From Capronia americana (lineage: Eukaryota > Ascomycota > Eurotiomycetes > Chaetothyriales > Herpotrichiellaceae), in assembly GCA_016110215.1 (NCBI GenBank), contig JADWQD010000004.1, positions 2,790,001 through 2,854,000 on the forward strand: a stretch of 64,000 bases of DNA, written 5' to 3'. Within the stretch, counting starts at the first letter, position 1; each line of letters starts with the position of its first letter. The notes beneath the pieces are model-generated. The model saw only the letters and a list, made by a program, of their open reading frames with translations. It was not told where the DNA came from and did not search any database. Below are positions 19,748 through 30,253 of this stretch, one piece after another. The position numbers were made by a program, and so were the translations under genes.

Positions 19748-22135
19748 TTATATCGCATAGTTCTCTGCATGCAGAAACACCTCGTCCATGTTACTGCTGG
19801 TCATGACGTCCCACTGTAACCTCGCGACACAGTTACTCACTTCCGTCCTCATCTCCGGCGGGCCACATACATAGACGCACGTCCGCCGCCCAAACTCTCT
19901 GGCCAGTCCTTTCAGCATGTATGGGATATCTGGGCGGCCGTACTCTGTCCGCCAGCCGTCCCGTTTGTGGCCGCCGAGACCGGATGAGCCGCCCACATTG
20001 GTGGGCAGGAAGGCGAAGCGCATGAGGTTCTTTTGGAATTTCGTGGGCGTTTGAGGGAAGCCGAAGTCGAAGGTGCGGGTGGCTTCCATTTGGGCTTGGG
20101 AGATTGTAGACATGCGTTTATCCGTGGGCGGAGGGGGGTAGTATAACTGGGCGTGGGCGTCTGTTGCGCCAGGAGGAGCAAGATGTCGGGGAGGGGCGAG
20201 GAATGCTTGCGGCAGGGCTGTGATGCTGTCTTCGAACTCGCGCTTGAGGTCGGGTTCTTGCTCCATCATGATGAGCGCAGAGTTCCGCTTCGAGCCGCTC
20301 GTCGCTTTGTCAATTACATCGGTGATTTTGTCGCGAATCCCGCTGAGACGGTGTTCTTTCGTCTCGGCCGGTGGATCGTACCGCCTCGCGGCGGTGATGA
20401 AAAAGTGGCATTGCACCGAGCCAGGAGGCGCACATTCTCTGCATATCCGCAGTTCCTCCTTGAACCACTCCATGATGTCGGGTCGTTTCATGGCCCAGAT
20501 CACGTGGACTTTGGTCGTGGTAGCCTTGCCGTCACGCATGCGCTTGATCAGATCGAGGAGCTGCGAGGCGATTGCGGTGATGCCGCTTCCGCCAGCAAAG
20601 AAGATGACCTGGTCGAAGGAAGCCATTTGTCGCTGCATGCCGCCGTAGGGGCCTTCGATGAAGGCTCGGTAGGTCTTGTAGGGACCCTTTTTAACCGAAG
20701 TGTCGAGGACTTTGCGGGTGAAACCTGAGAAGGGGCGGAAGACGAGCATCATGTCTCTGTACTGTTCGCCGTACTCGGAGGGAAAGTCTTCGCTGCAGAG
20801 TGAAGCAATGGTGAAGGGATGGTTTTCAAGGGGAGAGATACCGGGCATACGCAGGTACGCATATTGCCCAGGGCGCCATCTCTTCTGCGTCGGGATGGTC
20901 ACCTTGACCGCGTTCTCCGGTAGGATGGTGACGGCTGACTCTTCTCCAATGAGCCACGATGACCGCAGCGGATTCGTCCAGTTCAGGAAGAAGAGGCGGG
21001 TGACCATGGATACAAGCATCAAGGCCACAGTGGAGTAAAGGTAGGCCCATGATGTCAAGTAGTTGTTGCAATGCCAGAACATGAGACCGATGAAAGCCCA
21101 AGCGACTGGAATGTGGAGGAAGACAAAGAGCTCGTACGCCTTGTGTCGGAGGATAGGTACAGAGTGGAGGGCAAGGAAGAGGAGCGGTACAATGGCAGCA
21201 ATGCCAGTGGTGTAGACCCAGTATTGCTGACTGAAATAGAGTTGGAAGGTCGCGTAGCCTTCAGGGTCGTTGACGGACTGGTACCAGTATGGAACAGCAT
21301 GGATGATGGCGAAGATGATACACAAATATGCTGTCCAGCGATGCATGACAACAAGTCGTTCGGCACCAATTCCAGTCACGAAGGCGATCGGGTTCGCCTT
21401 GTTCGCCAAGACAACGGTCCAGGGTAGTAGCGAGACGGACATCATGCCCGCTCGAACTGCTAATGGAGGGGATCCATATGACATTGAGGCGTAGAACAGC
21501 GGTGTCGGCAGGAAACAGTAGAGTATCGACGATACAAGAGAGATGAGTACGACCGCAAGCACTCCCGGCGAAGGGAATGTAAATATGAACTTGCCGATCC
21601 TGATGGACGGAATTGGCCGGTAGAATATCCACCGGAAGAAGGCAATTGCATTGTTCAGAGGTGCAATCGCAGAAACAGCTGCTTGTTGCTTCGGTTTCTC
21701 GGCTACCAGCGGTCCCTTGTCCGGAAAGAAGTACCTGGTCGAGGCATCGGTCTGAGCACTGATTGCGCTGGGCAACTCGTAGGTGCCGAATCCTGCGTGA
21801 GGCGAGAAGCCTACCGGGCTGAGTGTCGTCGCCGAGTTTATGACTTCCTCCTTGTACAGCGCCGTGCGGATCTTGTCGCCCCAGTAGTAGTATAACCGCT
21901 TTATGGTCGTCGTGACCACCAGTATGATGCCAACGTAGACGAATATCAGTCCGTACTTGTCTGCTTGTGTGAACGGATCATGCTGTATCGCATCGAGGAG
22001 GGCCGGAGGAGTCGTGCTGTTGATGGGGATGTTGACTCTCTTCACCAGTTCCTCCATTGTCTGCTCTGTCGTTCTCGCGATCAGTCGCGCTAATGCTTCG
22101 GATGGTGCAGAAGGCATCGTGGATGAGTCCAACAA
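19748..22135 (-). CDS. Ferric-chelate reductase / NADPH oxidase-like flavocytochrome
   Basis: 795 aa from ATG 22135 (a second in-frame ATG lies six codons on); no intron. An N-terminal helix (YGLIFVYVGIILVVTTTIK, about 61-79) precedes the ferric-reductase transmembrane core. Four heme-ligand histidines are spaced as in the family: H265/H279 and H341/H355, each pair 13 residues apart. The FAD-binding motif HPFTIAS is at 439-445 and the NADPH-binding loop AGGSGITAI at 514-522. A C-terminal VCGPPEMR closes the dehydrogenase domain. A Pro-rich insert (about residues 610-720) splits the NADPH domain, a common feature in fungal FRE proteins. It reduces extracellular Fe(III) or Cu(II) at the plasma membrane using cytosolic NADPH. 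No ferroxidase or iron permease is adjacent. Confidence 0.92.
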   Translation of the reverse strand: MLDSSTMPSAPSEALARLIARTTEQTMEELVKRVNIPINSTTPPALLDAIQHDPFTQADKYGLIFVYVGIILVVTTTIKRLYYYWGDKIRTALYKEEVINSATTLSPVGFSPHAGFGTYELPSAISAQTDASTRYFFPDKGPLVAEKPKQQAAVSAIAPLNNAIAFFRWIFYRPIPSIRIGKFIFTFPSPGVLAVVLISLVSSILYCFLPTPLFYASMSYGSPPLAVRAGMMSVSLLPWTVVLANKANPIAFVTGIGAERLVVMHRWTAYLCIIFAIIHAVPYWYQSVNDPEGYATFQLYFSQQYWVYTTGIAAIVPLLFLALHSVPILRHKAYELFVFLHIPVAWAFIGLMFWHCNNYLTSWAYLYSTVALMLVSMVTRLFFLNWTNPLRSSWLIGEESAVTILPENAVKVTIPTQKRWRPGQYAYLRMPGISPLENHPFTIASLCSEDFPSEYGEQYRDMMLVFRPFSGFTRKVLDTSVKKGPYKTYRAFIEGPYGGMQRQMASFDQVIFFAGGSGITAIASQLLDLIKRMRDGKATTTKVHVIWAMKRPDIMEWFKEELRICRECAPPGSVQCHFFITAARRYDPPAETKEHRLSGIRDKITDVIDKATSGSKRNSALIMMEQEPDLKREFEDSITALPQAFLAPPRHLAPPGATDAHAQLYYPPPPTDKRMSTISQAQMEATRTFDFGFPQTPTKFQKNLMRFAFLPTNVGGSSGLGGHKRDGWRTEYGRPDIPYMLKGLAREFGRRTCVYVCGPPEMRTEVSNCVARLQWDVMTSSNMDEVFLHAENYAI

Positions 22136-25104
22136 CTGCCCATATATCCAGTGACCAAGGGCGGGCTCGATTTCCGTTGAAGGCGAGCTGAGGCGGTTCT
22201 CCTGTCGAGCTGGTCTTTGTATGGGTCGTGAAGACGGCCGACCCCAAATGACCCAGCGTCTCTATTGGATATGCGATCGTCTCAGCAGGGCGGTCATGAA
22301 TTGCCTGACCGCTTTTGGACCCGGCTGGGTGAGATCTGTAGTATTCGCAACGTTTCGTGGAGAAAAGAGAGCCTGCTCTTTCGAGGATGAAGGGAATGAC
22401 GAGGTAGCGATTGTAAGGAACGGAAAGTATGGAGGTTCTCAATGCCTCTGGGACAAGGAGAGAGGGGGAGAGGGGCGGAAAGGTGCGATATAGAGTGTTG
22501 AACCATGCGAAGACGGAGGTTATTCAGACATGGAAGCGAGGTGGTGATAGAACAATCGCAGCGCGTGTGTGAGCGACGCACACCCCGCTCCTCACCTACT
22601 CACTGTGATATCGACAGATGAGGTATCGAACCACGAAGCTATCGACTCGGGGGCAGCAATAGCAGCACAGAAAGGACAGAGCTATCGAGCTTGGGATCTC
22701 CCGGGGATCCCTCCATCATGTGGACGTCTCTGGCAGTGCTGGTGCTCAGCGGTAGCGGGAGGAGAGTCAGCGCTTCGAACAGCGCTTGCATTGGTTGTGC
22801 GATGAGACCCGAAGTGGGATGCATACTGGACTCGGTAGACGACGGTGGAGATCTGGAGCGGACCGAGACCCTCTTGGTAAAGTTCAGCAAACGGTGAAGC
22901 GAATAACAAGCGAACATTGAGGAAAGGCAGCATGAAAACACACGGCCACAGGGCGTGATTGGACGTGCGAGGTGATGAGCCAGGAACATTTTGCATGAAT
23001 CGTGCAGGTTTTGTGGCTTGCATGGGGGATGAGGATGAGAGGAAGACGCACAAGCGACAAAAGCAGGCAAGCCAAAAAGACAGTTGTCCCTGTGGGCCTG
23101 GCAGGCCCGGCCAATGGGTGCCTCCAGCCTGTTGCCGCCGAGGTGTGACGGCCTAGGCGGCACCTCTAGCGCCCAGGGCCCTCCACCAACCACACCGCGT
23201 AGCCCACAAAGTCAGCTTCGGGGGCAGCACTTAGACTGGCACGCTGGCCAAGCTTATCGCTGTCCTCCCCACATTTCGAGAATCGAATGGTCGACGTGCT
23301 GTTGGTACATTTTCTCCCCGAGACCAAGGATATCACCGTGCCACACTCGCACGGATTATACGGCACCGAAACGCTTATGAAGCTCCGCGATATTATCTGG
23401 CAAGACCGACTATTTCAAATGCAGCTGGATGAGAATACTCCGGGGTTCCGAGCAAACGATGCACCCTGGACCTCAGCTGTCGATCTCTCGTTCATATGTG
23501 GCCGAATCTAGCAAATGATATCGCGCTTATGGTTACCTCCAGATGCATCATACGCAGCAATGTGTCGCAGCTACATGAACATGCCTGCACACGGGACGCC
23601 TAAGTGTCGATTACGACCTTCAGCTGGTCAAGTCGCTCAGGCTGACTGAGTAAGCTCACTGTCGTGCCTCAGGCATCGTGCACGATTGCATCAGTGCGCA
23701 TTTCTTTAAGAGTATGAGCTGGTAAGGAATCCAGCTGGTACGACGGGATAGCGCTGGGGAGGGGAACAAGGACACAATTTAGAAATCTGATTCGTCAGAA
23801 GGTATGCGGGAAGGGAAGATTTATCGTCGTTTCAGAAGTCAGGCCATATTCAGGTCGCCGACACAGACTTTGGTATGCGACCCCTATCGGCATGGATCAG
23901 CATGTTCATGTGGTCGCCGCTTGGTTGGCTGCATCACTGACAGGCACAGGATGGAAATGTGTATCAAGAGGCAAGGGCTCTTCACCATAGTTTTCAGGAA
24001 CGTCAAACTCCTCTCATCACCCTCCCCAGTTCGCTCGGTGACCGCAACGTCGTGACAGTTCTTCACCTGCAAACACATTCCAGGAGCCTGGGCTTTCGTC
24101 ACACCGATACCTGTTCCTCCAGAGGTGATGACCAGTCACTACTTCAAATTGACAGCAGATCACAAGCGGAGAAATGAGGATAAAGATATCCGAATCCGAA
24201 TATACTGCAGAGTTCGGAGAGTAAACCTGCATATCCCGTAAGATAGCCGCCCGTGCCAAGCAGAAATAGAGTTTATGGCGGACCAAGGGCAGCGCGAGGC
24301 TCCATGTCGCAATATCCGGGGCCAACACATGGGAAGCCTGCAATAAGCGCCCAAGAAAGTATCTCTGCCTCGTGCTTTGAGGGGGTCCAACGCCACATAA
24401 ATCTTGCAGTAGGGGCTCTCCCAATGACGGTAGATTCCAGCTTCCCGGGTACAAGGCCTCGTCTCAAGGGCGGTTGAGACAGTAAGTGTTCCAGCTGCCG
24501 AAATAGGTGGCTGAAAACGGAAAGGGGACAAATCCAGAGACCCCGTCAAGCGCCCTCATAAGGCCATGGCCTGAATCTGCCCTACATCCAGGGGCAAGAT
24601 ATGCAAGCAGACCGTTCTGCATGCGTGTGATCTCCACCTGATCTATTTCTTCACTCGGTGAAGTTTGAGGTATGTCTGTTCCTGCATCGACCACGAGAGG
24701 TTTTGCGTCATAGCTCTCACTTTCCAAAAGCCACTACGATGAAGCCACACATTCTCGGGAAATGCCCCTTTTGTGCAATTCAACGAGTAGGTTCATGAAG
24801 ATCGTCGGGGAGATTCTGCGACCGAAATAGCATACCGGTGTCCAGGTACAGAATCCCAGCGAAAAGCCAGTGCTCCCACCATGAAATTGAAGTCGAACCC
24901 AAATGTTGAGGGGGTGAAGGAACATGTAGTCGACATTCTGCAAGTTCAAGCGAATCTCTGGGCTTGACATCAAGGCCCTCGTGGTAAGAAGTATGTGGTA
25001 TACCACGGCGGTCGAACGTTGATTCTGGAAGTGGTGTGCTTGGCGATTTCCAAGGACCATGTGCGCAACCGGTGCGTATCGAGTTAACTCAATCGCCCAG
25101 CGAC
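22136..25104. other. Gene-poor gap
   Basis: 2.97 kb without a supported gene. Several minus-strand open frames (22639-23193, 24464-24727, 24734-25060) lack domains and do not join by convincing splice sites. A perfect short hairpin (gggcct-ggc-aggccc) is at 23094-23108. Base composition is not AT-skewed, so there is no sign of RIP-mutated repeats. Confidence 0.45.
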
Positions 25105-25646
25105 TTATTCACCGTCGCTCCCTTCGATCACTCTGGCCCGAACGATCTTGACTTCTTCCAAAGGCCTGTCCTCAGCGTTCGTCTTGACGAGTCCCATCCT
25201 CTGCACGACCTTCATTCCACTCTGGACTCTCCCGAAGATCGTATGTTTCCCGTCAAGCCACGGTGTCGGCGCCAACGTGATGAAGAACTGGCTTCCGTTC
25301 GTGTCCTTGCCGCTATTGGCCATGCTCAGGATCCCGGCACCAGTATGCTTCAGGGAAGGGCTGATTTCGTCTGCGAACTTTTCTCCGTAGATGCTTGCGC
25401 CGCCACGGCCTGTGCCCGAAGGATCTCCTCCTTGAATCATGAAGTCGGGGATGATGCGATGGAAGATGACATTGTTGTAGTATCCGCGCTGAGCCAGAGT
25501 CGAAAAGTTCTTGCATGTCTTTGGAGCGTGGTCATTGTAGAGTTCGACTGTGATGGCTCCCTACAGTCTGATCAGCATGCAATCTTCCCAGATAACGGCT
25601 CGGTGCTACAGACCATCGTTGTTTCGAGCACGACATCGGTTGCCAT
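25105..25646 (-). CDS. Cyclophilin-type peptidyl-prolyl isomerase, PPIL1 type
   Basis: Two exons, 25614-25646 (11 codons, MATDVVLETTM) and 25105-25560, with a 53 nt intron. The product has 162 aa, the usual size for the PPIL1/Cyp1 class. Canonical cyclophilin motifs are present: TVELYNDHAPKTCKNF, FHRIIPDFMIQGGDP, GRGG, MANSGKDTNGSQFFIT (residues that line the active site), LDGKHTIFGRV and the C-terminal VKIVRARV. It catalyses cis-trans isomerisation of Xaa-Pro bonds. PPIL1-type members associate with the spliceosome in other eukaryotes; that role is known of the family and not shown here. There is no signal peptide. Confidence 0.93.
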
Positions 25647-25996
25647 ACTGGAGGATATTCTCAGCTTAGTGCTTCGATGCGCCGCGAAGTGACAGGAGCC
25701 TGCACATCCAACGTCTAGAGTTACAGGATCTCACGCGAAATGTTTTTGATGTTTGTGTCGCAGAGTCGGGCGCATTTGAAGAATCTCAAGCCACCGGCTT
25801 GGCATCTATTCCCCGCACTTGTCACTCATTCACATGCAGTTCAAACTTCATTCATCTCATCGAGAGATAAACCAGTGCATCAGTTGTAGCTGTTCCCTAC
25901 AAGGAGTTACAGGTTGCAGTCCTCCAGGGCTGGCATTAGCAATGTTATGGGGCATTTCCCACGCGCAGGCTGTTGGCCGCATCGCTCGGTTCTTTC
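25647..25996. other. Short intergenic region
   Basis: 350 bp between the cyclophilin start and the stop of the ABM-barrel gene, same strand. Nothing recognisable beyond a presumed promoter. Confidence 0.5.
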
Positions 25997-26708
25997 TCAT
26001 GCCTTGAACTCTTTGCTAGCAACATGGACCACGATCACGTTCTTCAGATCCTTTCCACCCCTCAACAAGTGGACGTTGTCCTTGAACGACTGGGTCTCCC
26101 TGTACTTCATATGCGATTCAACACTAGTCCACCCAATCAGGCAGACATAGACTTTTGCTTTTTCGCCTGTCTTGGGGTCCTCGAGTTCTTCGGCAACCCA
26201 CCCTCCCGCTGTGCCTCGGCATTCCTCCCAGTCTCGCTGGACAATGGACCCAAATTTCTTCATGCCCTCATGGAACGTCTTTTGGTCTTCTGGCGAGTAG
26301 TCGGCCGGAAAGTAAGCCCTGATGAATTCGGTGACTTCGGAGAATGCTGGAGTCGGGGGAAATGGCTCGATAGCCACGTGGAATAGACTCGGTGGTGTGT
26401 CGCACAAGTCCACAGCACCATCTAAAAACGCTTTATAACCTCTATCATCCAGTCAGTTGACGGGGCTGCCATTTCGTGAGGGTTTGGAGACAAGCATACT
26501 CCCATTTTGTAAATTGCATATGTTGATCAATGTTGGACCAGTCGACGAACAAGTTCTGAACATTGGGATGTTCGACCTGGGCACCTGCGTACAGGCGATG
26601 CGCTCCGCCATGCTTGAGGATTGTCTCAAGAGTGCTCTTGAACTGGGGGCCTTGCGGATCGACGCCCTCTTTAAGGGACAAGAAGCAAACTTCAGTTACT
26701 TGGGCCAT
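25997..26708 (-). CDS. Tandem ABM-type dimeric alpha/beta-barrel protein
   Basis: Two exons, 26500-26708 and 25997-26441, with a 58 nt intron (GTATGC..GATAG, CTGAC branch site), giving 217 aa. Splicing joins ...QFTKWE to GYKAFLDGAVDL... and so unites two frames. Each half resembles one antibiotic-biosynthesis-monooxygenase (ABM) fold: residues 1-100 (FLSLKEGVD...VDWSNIDQHMQF) and about 105-217 (VYVCLIGWTSVESHMKYRETQSFKDN...). The repeated pattern W[ST].[IV][DE].HM[QK] in each half supports an internal duplication. Such proteins are often small-molecule binding or oxygenase-like, and no function is proven. A TATA box lies about 85 nt upstream. Confidence 0.82.
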
Positions 26709-27337
26709 GTCTGCTGGTCGGAAGTGAGTGCAAATAATGGTAGGTGAGGTGATGAGGACTGTTGTTTGTAGCTGTATGCTAAACTTGGGGGTTTATATAG
26801 GTTTCCAACTTATGGTAATCCTTGCCAAATACATCAAGAGGGAAGTAAAGATAGCTTTGTTTAGGCTTCCGGATCCGATGTGATTGCCCGCCTCGGTGAC
26901 TAATTCTTGATACCTCGTCTTCCTCTGTCACCGATATACCGCCGCGACACAAGGTTTACGAAAGGAGCTACAGCAAAACGATATTTGCCTGCAGATAGCG
27001 GTCCTGAGTGCTTTCTGGAAAAACAATTGATGACAACAAATATGCATACGGCTCCATGGACGGCAGCATTATCCCCATCGATCCGTAAGCTGACTTTTCG
27101 ATCTTTTTGCCGGTGCAAGGAAACTGCAATTCAGAGGTGGTAGACGCAAGTTACGACCGAGATGCCGGTTATTCGCGGGGAAGCTGGCCACGCTGACCCC
27201 ATCTCCAACCGCGGTCGAAGCAATGCGAACGAAAGTCCCCATCTCAGTCAATATGCATTCCTTCCACACGATCCTTCTCTATCGGTTGGGAGTTTCTCGT
27301 CCACGGCACTCTATGTGATACTGTGCCCCGATTCATC
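26709..27337. promoter_or_regulatory. Divergent promoter region, ABM-barrel gene and mccB
   Basis: 629 bp between two divergent starts. It holds the TATA box on the ABM side; on the mccB side I see no clear motif. Confidence 0.45.
26792..26799 (-). promoter_or_regulatory. TATA box of the ABM-barrel gene
   Basis: A minus-strand TATATAAA about 84-91 nt before the ATG at 26708, a plausible core promoter position. Most genes in this window lack so clear a box. Confidence 0.5.
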
Positions 27338-29056
27338 ATGGCTCCCAAATACGTCCCAACCGACTCACTCCTGAGGAGCTTGAACCATGCTCTTCGAGGA
27401 CGCCGCCATCAACGCCCTTCCACATTCCACCTCCAGTTACACTGCCGGTCGGCAGCGACGTTCACACATCCACGATATGCCCAAGCAATCTCAGTACTGC
27501 CCACAGTGGTGGACAAGTCGAGCCCGGAGTTCAAGGACAACGCCACCGAACTGGGCGACATCATGTCCAAATACGCGGCCCTCCACCAGAAGATCTCCCA
27601 AGGCGGCCCTGAGAAGGCCCGAAAGAAACATATCGAGAGGGGCAAGATGCTAGCAAGAGATCGCGTCACCGCACTCGTCGACCCAGGAAGTCCTTTCATG
27701 GAACTCTCGCCCTTGGCAGCACACGAGGTCTACGAAGACGAAGTCCCCGCCGCGGGTGTGATCGCAGGGATTGGGACCGTGGAAGGCGTCACATGCATGA
27801 TCGTGGCCAACGATGCAACAGTCAAGGGCGGGACATACTACCCCTTGACAGTGAAGAAACATCTCCGGGCACAAGAGATTGCGCAGCAAAACAGGTTACC
27901 CTGCATATACCTCGTGGACTCCGGCGGCGCAAACCTCCCGAACCAAGCCAATGTCTTCCCTGACCGCGATCACTTCGGCCGCATATTCTTCAACCAAGCC
28001 AGGATGAGCGCCTTGGGCATTCCTCAGATCGCCGTGGTAATGGGGCCCTGCACAGCTGGCGGAGCGTACGTCCCCGCCATGTGCGACGAATCCATTATCG
28101 TCGAGAAACAAGGGACCATCTTCCTCGCTGGGCCGCCCCTCGTGAAGGCCGCCACCGGGGAGGTGGTATCTGCAGAAGATCTTGGAGGTGGGAGTTTGCA
28201 CAGCTCCGTCTCCGGCGTGACAGACTACCTTGCCGTCGACGACGCGCACGCCATCGTCCTCGCCCGCCGAAGTGTTTCCAACTTGAACTATCCGCAAGAA
28301 CAGGCCCCGCCCGTTGAGCCTCGAGAACCGCTCCACGACCCGGCCGAACTCGCAGGCATAGTCGGCACGAACCTCCGCAAGCTAATTCCCATGCATGAAA
28401 TCATCGCCCGCATCGTCGACGGCTCTGAATTCGCCGAGTTCAAGAAAGATTACGGCACTACGCTGCTCACCGGTTTCGCAAGGATTCACGGCTATCAGGT
28501 CGGCATTATCGCCAACAACGGCATTCTCTTCTCGGAATCCAGCCTCAAGGGCTCTCATTTCATTGAATTGTGTTGCCAGCGAAAGATCCCGCTGGTGTTT
28601 CTGCAGAACATCTCAGGCTTCATGGTCGGCGCGGATGCCGAGAGGGGCGGCATCGCGAAGAACGGTGCCAAACTCGTCACTGCGGTGGCGTGTGCCGAGG
28701 TCCCCAAGTTCACCGTCGTGGTGGGCTCGTCTGCCGGGGCAGGCAACTATGGCATGTGCGGACGGGCCTATTCTCCGAGATTCTTGTGGATGTGGCCGAA
28801 TGCGAAGATTGGCGTGATGGGTCCGGATCAACTGACTGCGGTGATGGAGACGGTCGGCAAGTCGGTCGACGTGGGCTTGAGGGACAGGATCGAAAGAGAG
28901 AGCGATGCTTGCTTCTCGAGCGCGCGGCTCTGGGACGACGGCGTCATCCATCCGAGTCAAACGAGGGATATGCTGGGCATGGGGCTGAAGGCTGCGCTGG
29001 GAGGGAAGAACAAGATCGAGGAGGAGGGCACCAAGTTTGGTGTTTTCCGCATGTAG
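27338..29056 (+). CDS. mccB: 3-methylcrotonyl-CoA carboxylase, carboxyltransferase beta subunit
   Basis: 572 aa from ATG 27338; the open frame begins slightly earlier only at a GTG. No intron is apparent. A basic, Ser/Arg/His-rich presequence of about 45 residues points to mitochondria. The two crotonase-like carboxyltransferase halves follow: the first with KKHIERGKMLARDRV, LVDSGGANLPNQ and MGPCTAGGAYVPAMCDE, the second with GIIANNGILFSESSLKG, FLQNISGFMVG and GAGNYGMCGRAYSPRFLWMWP. These are characteristic of MCC beta rather than propionyl-CoA carboxylase beta. It transfers CO2 from biotin on the alpha subunit to 3-methylcrotonyl-CoA. The alpha subunit gene lies 14.7 kb away, separated by seven other genes, whereas both are adjacent in Aspergillus. 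Confidence 0.95.
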   Translation: MAPKYVPTDSLLRSLNHALRGRRHQRPSTFHLQLHCRSAATFTHPRYAQAISVLPTVVDKSSPEFKDNATELGDIMSKYAALHQKISQGGPEKARKKHIERGKMLARDRVTALVDPGSPFMELSPLAAHEVYEDEVPAAGVIAGIGTVEGVTCMIVANDATVKGGTYYPLTVKKHLRAQEIAQQNRLPCIYLVDSGGANLPNQANVFPDRDHFGRIFFNQARMSALGIPQIAVVMGPCTAGGAYVPAMCDESIIVEKQGTIFLAGPPLVKAATGEVVSAEDLGGGSLHSSVSGVTDYLAVDDAHAIVLARRSVSNLNYPQEQAPPVEPREPLHDPAELAGIVGTNLRKLIPMHEIIARIVDGSEFAEFKKDYGTTLLTGFARIHGYQVGIIANNGILFSESSLKGSHFIELCCQRKIPLVFLQNISGFMVGADAERGGIAKNGAKLVTAVACAEVPKFTVVVGSSAGAGNYGMCGRAYSPRFLWMWPNAKIGVMGPDQLTAVMETVGKSVDVGLRDRIERESDACFSSARLWDDGVIHPSQTRDMLGMGLKAALGGKNKIEEEGTKFGVFRM

Positions 29057-29404
29057 ACCTTGCATGTGACAAGAACATGCTCATCCCACGGGTCGGCAGA
29101 TGCTGGTGATCCTCTGGGCTCATCACCGGGTGGCCTCGTTCCGGGATGTCCTCGGAGGATCAGCTGACACAATGGGGGCAGCGAGGGAGAGGTTATGAAG
29201 AAGTGAGCAAGTGTGCACGGGGCGTGTGAATAGAACTTCTCTTCGACGTGAGTCGGTAAGTCTAGAATCCTCTCCTTCGCTCAACTCTTCTCTGGTAACC
29301 CCGGCCAAAATTTTGCCCAGCTTGCTGTTACATTGGATGCCCGCAATGCGTTTCATCCCGCTCCCGCAACGCAGTGTGTGCTGACTTGGAAATCAGAGAT
29401 CTGG
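29057..29404. other. Convergent intergenic region, mccB and rsr1
   Basis: 348 bp between two stop codons. Presumed overlapping 3' UTRs; nothing else seen. Confidence 0.5.
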
Positions 29405-30253
29405 TCATAAGATGACGCATCTGTCACGGTTCCTCTGCCTCCTGCCCCGTCTATCATGGCGATTGGGCCTGTCCCTCCGCCGCTGAGCGGCCTGCGACTC
29501 GGCAAACGCCGTCCTCGCGCCTTCCTTGTCAATGATCTGCGCGCAGAGATTCAAAAACACTTCGTCGACATTCGTCCTCCGCCGCGCACTCGTCTCGTAG
29601 TACGGCTTCTGACCCCAGCTCTGAGCGAGTTGGAATGCCCTTGCACGGGTGACGACCCGGTCGTCTTCCATGTCGGACTTGTTGCCCACCACGACCAGCG
29701 GGATGTCTTCGTCGTCTTTGATCCGGATGATCTGCTCGCGGAGCTCGGCGAGTTCATAGAAAGAGTTCATGTTGCAGATGGAGAAGACAAGGAGGAAGCC
29801 TTGACCCTGTTTCATGTAGAGTTCGCGCATGGCGGTGAATTGCTCGGTACCGGCGGTGTCAAGACTGGAGACAATGAAGCTCGGTTAGCATGTGTCCAGC
29901 ATTCGAAGCGATCTCACTTGCCCTGGAACAAGTGTGGAGATCAGATGAGCTGAGAGCGGGCTCGGGGGGGCTATCTCACATTTCCAACATGACCTGCCGA
30001 CCGTCCACGTTGACTTGTTTCCGGTATGAATCCTCGATCGTGGGATCGTAACTTTCGATCCACACATTTTGGACGAACTGTGCAGTGAGACAGCTTTTGC
30101 CGACGCCACCAGCACCAAGCACAACGATGTGGTATTCTCGCCTGTGACCAGGATGGGAATTAGTTGACCGATCGATCATTTTGGACCGAGCCACAGGCAT
30201 CAGAGAGCCGGGCGGCCAGTCGCGTTGAGAACGTACCTGGGCTGCAAACTCAT
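29405..30253 (-). CDS. rsr1: Ras-like small GTPase Rsr1/Bud1 (Rap family)
   Basis: Three exons: 30237-30253 (17 nt, MSLQP plus two bases), 29980-30141 and 29405-29864, giving 212 aa. The introns are 95 and 115 nt with good GT..AG ends. All G-box elements are seen: P-loop GAGGVGKS, effector loop YDPTIEDSYRK, DTAGTEQF, NKSD and ETSA. The C-terminus ends in a basic region and a CaaX box CVIL, predicting geranylgeranylation and plasma-membrane location. HIVVLGAGGVGKSCLTAQFV is typical of Rsr1/Krev-1. Rsr1 marks cortical sites and links to Cdc42, directing bud sites in yeasts and hyphal tip direction in moulds. The start is set by the 17 nt exon, which supplies the only methionine joining in frame. 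Confidence 0.93.

Noticed and set aside
23094..23108. Perfect short inverted repeat gggcct-ggc-aggccc
   Set aside because: Only 6 bp stem, GC-rich, with no adjacent gene end or U tract; likely chance.
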